A DNA stretch of 64,000 nucleotides from an uncultured Flavobacteriales bacterium (GCA_946482515.1 CAMLRS010000007.1:124001-188000); one strand, 5' to 3'; counted from the first letter of the stretch, positions 51,996 to 60,393 are shown. Program-made: numbers and translations. Notes: a model not told the origin generated them from the letters alone.

Positions 51996-53501
51996 TTAAT
52001 AACCGTTATTCATTTCTATGTAGGGATACAGAAAAATAGGCTGTGTAATACAGGTATTGTATTCAATTGTCCAGGGGAACGTCAAGGTATCGGCTTTGCA
52101 GCTGATAATGGTTTCCTTCGTCTCGTATCGGAATTTGAGGTAGTTTTCATCGACATAACGGTAATACATTTTCTCGGGGGAATCTGATTTGACGTCATAC
52201 GTTATTTTGTCGACGATTTCCTTGTAGGTGAATTTAAAGTTCGAAGGGTAGCACTCGTAGTAGATCGTAACGTCGACAAGTGTTTCTTTGTATACAATGT
52301 ATCGGAAACGGTTAATAAGATAACCGTTTTTCAGTCTGATCTTATCGGGATTACGGCCTTCATATATGTCGCATTTCAATCCTTTATAGGTTGTTTTTCC
52401 TGCGTGTTTCACCGGTCCGATTTCCCGGATATGATGGAGTTCACAACCCAGCGAATTCGAGAAGACTTTTTGTGAATTATTTCTTCCGTCATAATCGATC
52501 CGCAAGAATTTCGTCCAGGGAATATAGAGCGATTTGACATAGTCCACATCCGACTTGTTTGGAATGATGGATTTCTTTTTCAGATCGTATCTGGCGTATT
52601 TGTATTCCAACGTGTAGTCCAGTGAGCAGTCAAGGTAGAGCTTGTCCCGATGATCATTGGTAATGAAATGTAGGTAAACCTGATCGTATTTCTCCGGATG
52701 GTTCAGCACAGTTGTCAACGAACGCACAATTTCGGAAGAAAGCTGCTCCACCTCTTCATTGCTCAATGCCTGGATATAGGCTGTATCGTTAAAGTTCAGT
52801 GTGAGATAAATTGTAGACGGTTTTTCATAAATGGCCTTGATGTCTGAAGTTCCTTTTCCGAGAAAAACAGAGACGTTGAGCTTCTTTTCCAAGGCAGCTT
52901 TCCAGCTGATCTCTTCTGGTGAAAGCTCAACCGGCTTTCTTTTTTTCAGCTTGTAGCAAACGTTGTTATTGAAATCGAACAGCCAGCCTTTTTCCTCCCA
53001 AAACGGGCACCATTCCGGATCTGAAACGGTTTTAGGGATATCGTATTTGTCACTGGCCATATTAGGTGTTTCCGGATTGAACTCGAATTGATCTTCAACA
53101 GAATAGAGCAAGCCACCCAGGTAGCTTTTACCGATTCCTACCGTCATATAAGGTCGCCCGCCCCAGGATCCCTGATGAAACTGTATCCAGACTTTTTGTT
53201 CAATGTTTTTGAATTTTTCAGGGCGTACGTCATCGATGGCGCCGATTATCAGCCAGGTAAAAAACATCACAACGATATATAAACCGGAATAAACGATAAT
53301 TGAGCTTACCGTAAGCACTACCCGACCGGTCGTTTTGAGATTAATAAACCAGATAGACAGTACCAGCACGGACAAAATGAACCAGAAAAACTGTTCTGCA
53401 TAAACGGAATAGAAATGCAAGCCGCTCACCAGCATAGCGATCCTGAAAAACAGTAAGGCGGCCAGAATTGATATGATCCATTTTTTTATCCGGAGTTTCA
53501 T
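51996..53501 (-). CDS. Membrane protein with large soluble domain, unknown
   Basis: A 501-residue protein with about three helices in its first 95 residues (WIISILAALLFFRIAMLVSG, FFWFILSVLVLSIWFI, LTVSSIIVYSGLYIVVMFF). The rest is soluble, Tyr- and Lys-rich and predicted to be outside the membrane, with no known motif. A full -7 box (reverse TATGTTTG, 53534-53541) lies 32 nt upstream. The base composition looks somewhat more AT-rich than in the flanking conserved genes. It is probably a two-gene unit with 51700-51984. Confidence 0.55.
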   Translation of the reverse strand: MKLRIKKWIISILAALLFFRIAMLVSGLHFYSVYAEQFFWFILSVLVLSIWFINLKTTGRVVLTVSSIIVYSGLYIVVMFFTWLIIGAIDDVRPEKFKNIEQKVWIQFHQGSWGGRPYMTVGIGKSYLGGLLYSVEDQFEFNPETPNMASDKYDIPKTVSDPEWCPFWEEKGWLFDFNNNVCYKLKKRKPVELSPEEISWKAALEKKLNVSVFLGKGTSDIKAIYEKPSTIYLTLNFNDTAYIQALSNEEVEQLSSEIVRSLTTVLNHPEKYDQVYLHFITNDHRDKLYLDCSLDYTLEYKYARYDLKKKSIIPNKSDVDYVKSLYIPWTKFLRIDYDGRNNSQKVFSNSLGCELHHIREIGPVKHAGKTTYKGLKCDIYEGRNPDKIRLKNGYLINRFRYIVYKETLVDVTIYYECYPSNFKFTYKEIVDKITYDVKSDSPEKMYYRYVDENYLKFRYETKETIISCKADTLTFPWTIEYNTCITQPIFLYPYIEMNNGY

Positions 53502-53533
53502 ACGTTATCGAAAGAGGTTAATTATCAACTTAA

Positions 53534-53541
53534 CAAACATA
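53534..53541 (-). promoter_or_regulatory. -7 promoter box of the 501-residue membrane protein gene
   Basis: Reverse-strand TATGTTTG, a full match, 32 nt before the ATG at 53501. Confidence 0.5.
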
Positions 53542-53654
53542 CTGTTCGATTTACGATTGGTGAAACGGTTTTGCCATACTTATACCGGTTCAGTTGCGGT
53601 ATTCCGTACAGTTAAACTTTACCAAGTGATTGGAGTGCCATTTTTTGTTCGATT

Positions 53655-54182
53655 TTACGGGATGTAACGAGCCAGCAGCTTCCGCATTTTTGTGTCGCCC
53701 TCGTGGGTCATCGAGCCCCATTTGGTTGTGCCCAGCTTCGGATCCATGCCCAGCATTCCTTCATAGGTCACAGACGCCTTGTTGATGATCTTTCCGGCAG
53801 CATCGGTGAAATCAATTTCATAGCCTGTATAAGTTGTTCCGACTTCGCCCCATTGAAAGTTCGATGAGTCGCTCACGATCGCCCGGAATTCGGCGATAAA
53901 GTCGGCGTCGATCTCCACAGCATCTCCTCGGATGTATCCTTCATCTTCGTTGCCGGCATTCGGATACAGTTTACCGCCGCTAACCGTTTTGGTGGGGAAC
54001 GTCAATCCGTTCTGCTGGATGCAATCACACATTTCGGTGTAATGCTGAGCATCGTCTGCGATGTCCCCACACGCCGTGTAGGTTTCGAGCTTGATTGCTG
54101 CTGGTTTTTGTGCCGATTCATTCTGACAGGCTGTAAGAATCAGGGCGAAAGAGAAGAAGGTGATAAGGCGAATGAGTTTCAT
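53655..54182 (-). CDS. Lipoprotein, unknown
   Basis: A 175-residue predicted lipoprotein; the signal MKLIRLITFFSFALILTAC gives a lipobox LTAC with Cys19. The mature part has paired Cys (CGDIADDAQHYTEMCDCI) and strand-like segments (GTTYTGYEIDFTDAAGKIINKASVTYEGMLG). It ends with MRKLLARYIP. No family is recognised. A full -7 box (reverse TATGTTTG, 54229-54236) with TTG 20 nt upstream is the best two-part promoter in this area. Confidence 0.65.
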   Translation of the reverse strand: MKLIRLITFFSFALILTACQNESAQKPAAIKLETYTACGDIADDAQHYTEMCDCIQQNGLTFPTKTVSGGKLYPNAGNEDEGYIRGDAVEIDADFIAEFRAIVSDSSNFQWGEVGTTYTGYEIDFTDAAGKIINKASVTYEGMLGMDPKLGTTKWGSMTHEGDTKMRKLLARYIP

Positions 54183-54228
54183 AAGAAAAGCTATTGACGT
54201 TTATAATTCGGGTTAACGTGCACAGTTA

Positions 54229-54236
54229 CAAACATA
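54229..54236 (-). promoter_or_regulatory. -7 box of the lipoprotein gene at 53655
   Basis: Reverse-strand TATGTTTG (full match), with a reverse TTG at 54257-54259, 20 nt upstream, giving good -33/-7 spacing. Confidence 0.6.
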
Positions 54237-54292
54237 GAGAGCGCTTTTTGTAAAAGCAACAAGTAGTTTTTGAACGTCCAACTCGTCCGATT

Positions 54293-56113
54293 TCACGGTT
54301 TAATCGCCCGTTGCACCTTTTTGATGCCGCCAACCACAGGCAGTGTTATGCTGGTGCCGTTCGGATCGATGGTCAGCTTCGTTCCGGGTTCGGGCCAAAG
54401 CGTAAATTCCTGGTCGCTCGAAAAGATCAGCAAGCCGATTTGCTGGTACGTTCCGATTAGCTGATCATCGGGCATTAAGTCGAAAGAAACCTCGTAGAAT
54501 TCTCCCGGTTTCAGCAATTCACCTTTCGTAAGTGACTGGTGATTTTGAGGATCGGCCCAGCCCCGCGTGATGATGTTGTCGTAAATTTTACCCGGTTCCC
54601 ACGGCAGAGAAACCAGCCATACAGAGAGGTTGGCCGCGGGTTTGCTGCTCGACAGCCGAATGGTTACACGAGGGACACCTGAAATCCGAACGGGTTCTTC
54701 AAAAGCCGGAAAAACATACAGCAATCGATTGGCGGCATGCTCGCTTTCGAGTAATTCCTGTCCCGTGAAACTGACATCGTCGATCAGCGTGTCGTTTACC
54801 TGAAGTTCCGGTTTTTCAAGCATCAATGTCCCGGTATTGTTGTCTCCGGATTTCAGGTAGAAAGTAACTTCCGAAGCATTGGGATCGGGATAGTCATCGT
54901 AGGGTACAGGTGCATCCGAATGCTCGCGGAGAATCACCACTGGCGGATCGTTTTCCACACCATTTTCTACTCCGTGCAGGTAACGGGTAAACCATCGGTT
55001 CATCATTGTAAACGGCGGATCTCCGCCATGCGCGTCCTGATGATAATAGAGCTGCACGGGCAAACCTTTGTCTTTTGCCACCTGGTAGAACCGGTAGCTC
55101 TGTTCCGGCATCACATTCCAGTCGTTGAAACCGTGGGCCATGATCATTGCCGCTTTCATACGGTCGATGTTGTTCAGGTAATCCCTGGATGCCCAGAACT
55201 CGTTGTAATCACCCGTAATCCTGTCCTGATTTTTCGCCAGGATGCTGTCCCGGACATGCCGGTTATTGTACTTTCGCCTGGATTTGTCGCCGGTGTTGAT
55301 CGCGTCGTAAAGCACGTCCATATCCTCGCCCAAATACCCGTCGGGCGATCTCACCAGGCCATTCGAACGGTAATAATGGTAGAAGGAAGTAACGGGCGCG
55401 ACGGGAATAATCGCTTCCAGTCCTTCGACTCCGGTTGTTGCGGCGGCTATGCAAAGCGTCCCGTCGTAAGAAGTCCCGGTCATCCCGATCTTTCCGCTAC
55501 ACCAATAGGCAACAGCTTCTTTCGTTCCTGTGCGCGTTGTATAGCCTTTAGCCCGGCCGCACAGCCAGTCGATCACCGCTTTGGGAGCCAATGATTCATT
55601 TTCACCACCTATGGTTGGCGAGCCGTCCGACAAGCCGGTTCCGGGAGAAGAAGAATAAACGGTTATGTAGCCTCTCGGTACCCATGTGTTATCCGAGGAA
55701 TTCGCCAGCAGCGGCCGTTTCTTCCGTGTGCCAAGCTTGGAATGCTTGTGTGGTTTTGGTGTTTCACCCAACTCGTGTTTTACATCCCAGTAATTGTCAG
55801 AGAACCCTAAATACGACAACAATCGCAGGCCATAATACGGGCTGGTCATGTAAACAACCGGCAGTTTCAGTCCGTTCGAATCCGTTTGATTGGGCCTGGT
55901 GACAAATACATGCATCCGGTCCGGTTTCCCGTCGCCGTCCGAATCAAACGTAGTTTCCACCCACAGCTCTTCTTTGATCCAGTTTTCCGGGTTGCTGAAT
56001 TCCGGAACAACCTGCGCTTCGCCATTTTTAAACACAGGTACCGGGCTTTGCTGGGCCAGGACAGGACCTAAGCTCAGGCAGAAAAAGAAAAGAAGGATAA
56101 AAGGGAATTTCAT
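54293..56113 (-). CDS. Exported CocE/NonD (Xaa-Pro dipeptidyl-peptidase-like) hydrolase
   Basis: A 606-residue serine hydrolase of the S15/CocE type. A signal peptide is at 1-20 (FILLFFFCLSLGPVLAQ). The nucleophile elbow is GMTGTSYDGTLCIAAATTG with Ser in GTSYDG; HGFNDWNVMPEQSYRFYQ supplies the Asp, and YYHQDAHGGDP the likely catalytic His. The C-terminal third is a jelly-roll (VTFYLKSGDNNTGTLMLEK to SSSKPAANLSVWLVSLPW) typical of the family. It cleaves X-Pro peptides or esters; Bacteroidota often export it to feed on peptides. No peptide transporter is adjacent. Confidence 0.85.
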   Translation of the reverse strand: MKFPFILLFFFCLSLGPVLAQQSPVPVFKNGEAQVVPEFSNPENWIKEELWVETTFDSDGDGKPDRMHVFVTRPNQTDSNGLKLPVVYMTSPYYGLRLLSYLGFSDNYWDVKHELGETPKPHKHSKLGTRKKRPLLANSSDNTWVPRGYITVYSSSPGTGLSDGSPTIGGENESLAPKAVIDWLCGRAKGYTTRTGTKEAVAYWCSGKIGMTGTSYDGTLCIAAATTGVEGLEAIIPVAPVTSFYHYYRSNGLVRSPDGYLGEDMDVLYDAINTGDKSRRKYNNRHVRDSILAKNQDRITGDYNEFWASRDYLNNIDRMKAAMIMAHGFNDWNVMPEQSYRFYQVAKDKGLPVQLYYHQDAHGGDPPFTMMNRWFTRYLHGVENGVENDPPVVILREHSDAPVPYDDYPDPNASEVTFYLKSGDNNTGTLMLEKPELQVNDTLIDDVSFTGQELLESEHAANRLLYVFPAFEEPVRISGVPRVTIRLSSSKPAANLSVWLVSLPWEPGKIYDNIITRGWADPQNHQSLTKGELLKPGEFYEVSFDLMPDDQLIGTYQQIGLLIFSSDQEFTLWPEPGTKLTIDPNGTSITLPVVGGIKKVQRAIKP

Positions 56114-56348
56114 TCGTTGCTCTTAGGATTTTATGATTAGTCCGGCTTATAAAAATAGTGGATTTTGAAGAGATGGAGTTTGAGAATAAACCGGAATCAC
56201 ACTCGGCCCTCACGCCTGTCCCGATTGAAGCATAGCGGAATAACGGGACTCGCGCTGAAGAAAAGCGCATCCGCCGCGGCGGAAACGTGCGTCCGCCTCA
56301 GGCGGATAAGAGCCCGACGAACTCAATCAAAACTTTAGGGAAATAAAA

Positions 56349-56372
56349 AAGGTTACCAAATCTGGCAACCTT
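56349..56372. terminator. Hairpin before the tRNA-end remnant
   Basis: AAGGTT-a-CCA pairs with TGG-c-AACCTT around AATC, with an A run on the left. It lies 7 nt before the tRNA-end copy, the same layout as at the real tRNA. Confidence 0.65.
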
Positions 56373-56379
56373 CTTTCGT

Positions 56380-56396
56380 TGTAGCGGGGACACGAC
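56380..56396. other. Candidate attachment site: copy of the tRNA-fMet 3' end
   Basis: TGTAGCGGGGACACGAC is identical to 58949-58965, the 3' end of the tRNA-fMet gene. Farther right a TCGAAC (T-loop sequence) recurs, displaced by 5 nt. It probably marks one end of an inserted segment. Confidence 0.7.
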
Positions 56397-56453
56397 CATT
56401 ATCGAACATTGAGCTTCTGGAAGATCTATTACTTATAGAAACAGTGCTGTAAG

Positions 56454-57089
56454 TTATTTCCAAGCCTCCAATAAACCCTTGATGGTCACAATATCCATTA
56501 TTCGGGCATCAGCGTCCAATAAGGTGTTGTTCCGTTTTAATTGGACATTCTCTCTTAGTAATGTATTCAAATTTCCAATTTTGTTGTCCTCGATCAAGGT
56601 TACCTTGTAAACATAACCGTCTATGTACCAAATCACATAATTGCCTTCACTGGAATTCAGTTTTCGGATGCCGGGGACGAAGAGAGAATCAATACGATAG
56701 AAATAGCGTTCTGAGACAACAGACGCAGCATAATTATTAGATGAAGCATACTTTTCCGCGTCATCTATTTTCTTCAGGAAATCATTATAAATTGCTGTTT
56801 TCAGCTGTCCGGTAGAATCCTTCACATAGCTTACCGTTGCAATTACATGAACCGAATCATAACGATTAGCGCTAGGGTTTCCAAAATTGCAAAGGGTTTG
56901 AATATACTGAGCGGCATCTATCGTATTGGTTGTTACCTGAACGCGAACGCCTGCGATGGTGTCAAAAGCGGAAGAAACCGATAGGGTTCTACAGTTTTTA
57001 TAGACAATTTCCACGGGATAAGATACATTCTGGGTGGAAGCATCGGTGATGATCCAAACAAAAAGAAATGTCAAAAGATAATTAGGCAT
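56454..57089 (-). CDS. Secreted protein, unknown, in the tRNA-associated segment
   Basis: A 211-residue protein with a probable signal peptide (PNYLLTFLFVWIITDASTQ). The mature part is strand- and Asn-rich; it contains SYPVEIVYKNCRTLSVSS and a helical end (NTLLRENVQLKRNNTLLDADARIM). No motif is recognised. It is the only gene between the exact tRNA-end copy (56380) and the degenerate one (57281). The codon usage appears more AT-rich than in core genes. The function is unknown. Confidence 0.5.
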   Translation of the reverse strand: MPNYLLTFLFVWIITDASTQNVSYPVEIVYKNCRTLSVSSAFDTIAGVRVQVTTNTIDAAQYIQTLCNFGNPSANRYDSVHVIATVSYVKDSTGQLKTAIYNDFLKKIDDAEKYASSNNYAASVVSERYFYRIDSLFVPGIRKLNSSEGNYVIWYIDGYVYKVTLIEDNKIGNLNTLLRENVQLKRNNTLLDADARIMDIVTIKGLLEAWK

Positions 57090-57241
57090 GAACTAAAGTA
57101 ATGAATGTTTCTATTAACGGTCTTTAGCTCAATATGTTTAACAATTAGTAACTATTCCGAAATTCCACACTCACACTCGCGCTGAAGAAAAAGCGATCGA
57201 TAAGTAGTGTGAGTGTGGAGTGTGAGAGTAGAGGGAAAAAG

Positions 57242-57275
57242 AAAAAGCGTTGTTCGTTTACGAATGACGCTTTTT
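57242..57275. terminator. Strong bidirectional terminator
   Basis: AAAAAGCGT-tg-TTCG pairs with CGAA-tg-ACGCTTTTT around TTTA, with G-T wobbles in the middle: a stem of about 15 bp. It lies 5 nt before the tRNA-end-like site. Confidence 0.75.
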
Positions 57276-57280
57276 CTTTT

Positions 57281-57308
57281 TGTAGGAGTGCAGGGTCGCG
57301 TATCGAAC
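57281..57308. other. Degenerate tRNA-3'-end-like site
   Basis: TGTAGGAGTGCAGGGTCGCG followed by TATCGAAC. It shares the TGTAG start and ATCGAAC end of the exact copy at 56380-56407, but not the middle. It probably derives from a tRNA end that has decayed, or from another tRNA type. Confidence 0.4.
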
Positions 57309-57378
57309 AAGACGCTTGCAGAGGATATTCATTTACTATTGCGCTAATTAGAACTGGCGAAGTAGATTTGAATATCAG

Positions 57379-58119
57379 TTAGTGCTTAACAATGACTAAT
57401 TGAATATTGTCTGCGTTGTCAATATCATTTTTGAACTCATCTTCATCACGGATGGTTCCAATATCGTAGATGAGAAATAACAATTGAGAATACTGCTTAC
57501 CGTATGCTTGGATGTCAGCATTTATCTCATCGACTATCTCCTTAGACTTCGCTTTAGTTTTTGAAATCTTAATTTCGAACGCCAAATCCAATTTAGGAAA
57601 AATGAAATCTGGTTTATATTCTTTTATTGACACTTTTACTCTTCCGACCTCCCTATCGTAATCAATTCCTTTTGACATCCCTTTGCCAATAAGCATTTGT
57701 TCAATTGTATCCTGAATGTACATTTCATTTTCAGGATCTCGAAGCACTGCTCTCCTTAGGTTAGAGCTAAAAAAGTTCTTCAGATTAAAAATCTCTTCAA
57801 TTTTTATTTCAAGATGATTTTCTATCGTTGACCTAATCAACGCTAAATTACCAAGTACGGCATCAAAGTACATCTTCTGCTGGGAATGAATTGTATCACT
57901 TGTACCAGGGACATTCGGCAGATCATAGAAGTCGAATATTATATTAGTTCCAATTTCCTTACAGACTAACGCGCCAATCTGATTGGATTTTGTCATAAAA
58001 TTTTTGTAATTACTGAACGAAAATAACATCGTTTGGTCTGTGCCCCTATAAATTGCCTTCATCGCATCCTCTAATGCAACTGTATTTGAGAGCAGATCCT
58101 TCAATTTTTTTTTATCCAT
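57379..58119 (-). CDS. Probable PD-(D/E)XK nuclease, DpnII/MboI-type core
   Basis: A 246-residue soluble protein. The C-terminal part has KPDFIFPKLDLAFEIKIS, where Asp171, Glu182 and Lys184 form the D...ExK nuclease core; EIVDEINADIQAYGKQY and LLFLIYDIGTIRDEDEFKNDI follow as in the DpnII/MboI-type restriction-fold family. NEMYIQDTIEQMLIGKG (132-148) fits the conserved helix before the core. The N-terminal 100 residues match nothing I know. It starts 9 nt after its neighbour's stop, forming a two-gene operon. The start has a run of nine A (codons 3-5), which could slip. AT-rich and next to tRNA-fMet: a candidate defence nuclease. Confidence 0.65.
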   Translation of the reverse strand: MDKKKLKDLLSNTVALEDAMKAIYRGTDQTMLFSFSNYKNFMTKSNQIGALVCKEIGTNIIFDFYDLPNVPGTSDTIHSQQKMYFDAVLGNLALIRSTIENHLEIKIEEIFNLKNFFSSNLRRAVLRDPENEMYIQDTIEQMLIGKGMSKGIDYDREVGRVKVSIKEYKPDFIFPKLDLAFEIKISKTKAKSKEIVDEINADIQAYGKQYSQLLFLIYDIGTIRDEDEFKNDIDNADNIQLVIVKH

Positions 58120-58128
58120 GATTTTATT

Positions 58129-58743
58129 TCACTTTGGGTGTATCAATAAGGTTTCACAAAAGATTTCTGTGGGATTATTAATCTCCAAAGTTAATGGCTG
58201 GATGATTCCTTCATCATAAATAGCGTCTGATGGAACGATTACAATTCTAAATTCGTGGTCATTCATAAACTGATGTGGTTTGCAAAAGTAAGGAGGGTTA
58301 ACCGCCTCGGTAAATGCTTGCGGGCGGTGATTAGGATTGTAATATGTTACTGGACCAAATAAAACCAATAGGTGTTGTCCGAAATATTTCTGGATTGCAG
58401 CTTCAAGACCTAGAACGAATTTTCCAAAGTCTTTGATAGTGACACAATAATCCTTCCTCGCGGTCGATACCAATGATGTAGTCGCGCAAAATGCCCATGC
58501 ATTACCAATTTTTCTATATTGACTTCCTATACTTCCGGTCGAAAAAATCTTACCATCGACTACAATATCACGCTTTCTATAATCCTGAATCTCGTAGTAT
58601 TGCTCACCTTCATCTCTAAACCTATCATCTTCTAAGGAGATGAATGCGTGGACTGGGGTAAATCTTATTCTGCCCTCCTCGAAAAGCTCTTGAGCATATT
58701 TCTTTTTGTCAAAAAAACGGTGTACGGGAATAGGAAATACCAT
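58129..58743 (-). CDS. DUF2971-like protein (tentative), partner of the nuclease
   Basis: A 204-residue soluble protein, first gene of the two-gene operon. The N terminus HRFFDKKKYAQELFEEGRIRFTPVHAFISLEDDRFRD has the layout of DUF2971-type proteins (short basic start, then a strand and an acidic loop), and the end PYFCKPHQFMNDHEFRIVIV resembles their C-terminal KPxxFxxExExRI motif. This assignment is tentative. The base composition is AT-rich like its partner. Sequence alone does not show whether it is a sensor, toxin or enzyme, but its pairing with a nuclease suggests a joint role, possibly against phage. Confidence 0.5.
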   Translation of the reverse strand: MVFPIPVHRFFDKKKYAQELFEEGRIRFTPVHAFISLEDDRFRDEGEQYYEIQDYRKRDIVVDGKIFSTGSIGSQYRKIGNAWAFCATTSLVSTARKDYCVTIKDFGKFVLGLEAAIQKYFGQHLLVLFGPVTYYNPNHRPQAFTEAVNPPYFCKPHQFMNDHEFRIVIVPSDAIYDEGIIQPLTLEINNPTEIFCETLLIHPK

Positions 58744-58915
58744 AATATAAATGTTAGCAATGCATTTATTTAACCGATATAAACGTATTCAAAAAATGAT
58801 CATCCTGATTGGTTAGTCTATATTTTCCAAATTGACAAGTATCGAACAAACACGTAAACATATTAACTCAGCAAATCCCAGCATTGACGCTGGTTTTGGA
58901 AGGTCAGAAAATGAC

Positions 58916-58941
58916 AAAAGGCATCATTTCTGATGCCTTTT
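58916..58941 (-). terminator. Terminator after tRNA-fMet
   Basis: AAAAGGCATCA pairs perfectly with TGATGCCTTTT around TTTC, 9 nt past the tRNA 3' end. Confidence 0.8.
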
Positions 58942-58950
58942 CGTCCTCTG

Positions 58951-59023
<73 letters not shown>

Positions 59024-59126
59024 CTCTAATCAATCATGGATTAACCGTGAATGCGATGCAAAGATAGGCATTTTTCGAGGAATGACGAGCATTTAACAAT
59101 AAAAAAACTTAAAAGGGGCGAACAGC

Positions 59127-59786
59127 TTACCGTAACTGCCCCACGATCAGCAGGTCCGTTGTTGTGCTGCCATCTGTTTCCGGAAAGTCTTTGCGTTGCA
59201 GGTCGATGACCTCAAAACCACTGGCTTCGAGCGCTGCCGTCAGGTAATCGGCCTGGTGGTAGTGCATGTAGATTTCCTTGCCGCTCGACCCGGTTTTCCA
59301 GCCCGATTTGCTGTAATCGTCTTCCATCGTGCTGAGGTACAAAACGCCTTTCGGATGGAGCGTTTTTGCCGCATCGGCGATCAGCTGCAGGGCTTCTTCT
59401 TTCGATAAATAGGGCAGACAAAAGCCGCACATGATGCCGTCGTAAGTGGTTCCGAGACTCAGTATATTGCGGCAATCCAGTTCTTTGAACTCCGCTGTTG
59501 GATTGTTGATCCGGGCGAGCGCCAGCATATTTGGCGCCAGATCGGTGCCGAGAATCTTGAAATCAGGACGTTTCTTTAACAGGTAACGGGTGATATTTCC
59601 CGGTCCGCAGGCCAGCTCGAGGATGTTTGCATTGGCTTTCGGAAGGGCATTACAAAACACATCGAACGAATCGTTATACAGGTCGAACTCCATGAAACGA
59701 TCCTGGTAGGCTTTCGCGTGGAAGTCGAAAATGCTGACGGCGATCGCTGTTTTGTCGGGCTGTTCGTTGGCGTCTTGAGAAGGCAT
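59127..59786 (-). CDS. Class I SAM-dependent methyltransferase
   Basis: A 219-residue soluble protein. Motif I is NILELACGPGNITRYLLKK (SAM-binding loop), followed by the acidic end of strand 2 in ILGTDLAPNMLALAR and motif IV-like YDGIMCGFCLPYLSKEEAL. The substrate is unknown; the family methylates small molecules, lipids or proteins. It is an isolated gene downstream of the DUF1761 gene on the same strand, with a strong 15-bp hairpin between. Confidence 0.88.
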   Translation of the reverse strand: MPSQDANEQPDKTAIAVSIFDFHAKAYQDRFMEFDLYNDSFDVFCNALPKANANILELACGPGNITRYLLKKRPDFKILGTDLAPNMLALARINNPTAEFKELDCRNILSLGTTYDGIMCGFCLPYLSKEEALQLIADAAKTLHPKGVLYLSTMEDDYSKSGWKTGSSGKEIYMHYHQADYLTAALEASGFEVIDLQRKDFPETDGSTTTDLLIVGQLR

Positions 59787-59834
59787 TATTGCTGTTGTTA
59801 AAGAGAATTCTGCGGAAATTAGGTAATTCCCAAA

Positions 59835-59874
59835 ATTACTAACCGCTACCCAATATTACGTAGCGGTTAGTAAT
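59835..59874 (-). terminator. Perfect 15-bp hairpin between two genes
   Basis: ATTACTAACCGCTAC (59835-59849) and GTAGCGGTTAGTAAT (59860-59874) are exact inverted copies around a 10-nt loop, followed on the minus strand by TTTTG. It is probably the terminator of the DUF1761 gene, 20 nt after its stop. Confidence 0.6.
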
Positions 59875-59894
59875 AATACGTCAGGCAGCCGAAT

Positions 59895-60335
59895 TTACAT
59901 CATCATGATGATGAATGCCGCCACGATCAGCGTCAACAAATGGTAAACCGTATTGATGAAAAACAGTTTCCACGATTTCATTTCCCAGGCTACGGTGTTG
60001 AGGTCAATCGGCAGATAAAAGCCCAGCCAGGTGAAAAACGCCGAGGTAAATGCCATCATTGCCGGTGGAATTTCCGACGGTGCAAGGCCCCATGTAATCG
60101 GGTTCCATACCGCAATGTTGTGTGCAAAAACCCAAGCCATCAGAAAGTTACCGATCACCATGATGATCATGCCGCGGATCAGTACAGCATTTCCCGGCTT
60201 CTTGTCCATGTCGAAACCCAGCTCGCGGGCCCAGACTTTACCGAACAACGGTGTGTACCAGAGAAAACCCAGTACAAAGTTGGCCACGACAGCAATCGCA
60301 ATTGCTAAAAAATTGATGTGAATATCTGGCATCAT
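59895..60335 (-). CDS. DUF1761-family membrane protein
   Basis: A 146-residue protein with four membrane helices. The opening IHINFLAIAIAVVANFVLGFLWYTPLFGKVWARELGF is the family signature (Asn, then LWYTPLFGKxW), and AFFTWLGFYLPIDLNTVAWEMKSWKLFFINTVYHL completes it. The family's function is not known. The two Met codons at the start leave one residue of uncertainty. It is convergent with nothing and stands alone before a repeat-rich gap. Confidence 0.82.
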   Translation of the reverse strand: MMPDIHINFLAIAIAVVANFVLGFLWYTPLFGKVWARELGFDMDKKPGNAVLIRGMIIMVIGNFLMAWVFAHNIAVWNPITWGLAPSEIPPAMMAFTSAFFTWLGFYLPIDLNTVAWEMKSWKLFFINTVYHLLTLIVAAFIIMMM

Positions 60336-60393
60336 ACTCCTTGATTTATAGATTGTTGGCTGATACGGCAGAGCCTGGGAAAAGTTTCGTTTG

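Larger units (their letters stand above)
56114..56453. repeat. Intergenic region with palindromes and a tRNA 3'-end remnant
   Basis: About 340 bases without a gene. It holds ACTCGCGCTGAAGAAAAGCG at 56248-56267 (recurring at 57175-57195 with one extra A), the palindromes ATCCGCCGCGGCGGA and GTCCGCCTCAGGCGGA at about 56269-56302, a terminator (56349-56372) and the 17-nt tRNA-fMet end copy (56380-56396). Confidence 0.6.
57090..57378. repeat. Intergenic region with inverted repeat and a second tRNA-end-like site
   Basis: About 290 bases. CACACTCACACT (57166-57177) and AGTGTGAGTGTG (57206-57217) are perfect inverted copies; between them lies the repeated ACTCGCGCTGAAGAAAAAGC. A strong terminator (57242-57275) and a degenerate tRNA-end-like site (57281-57308) follow. 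Confidence 0.55.
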
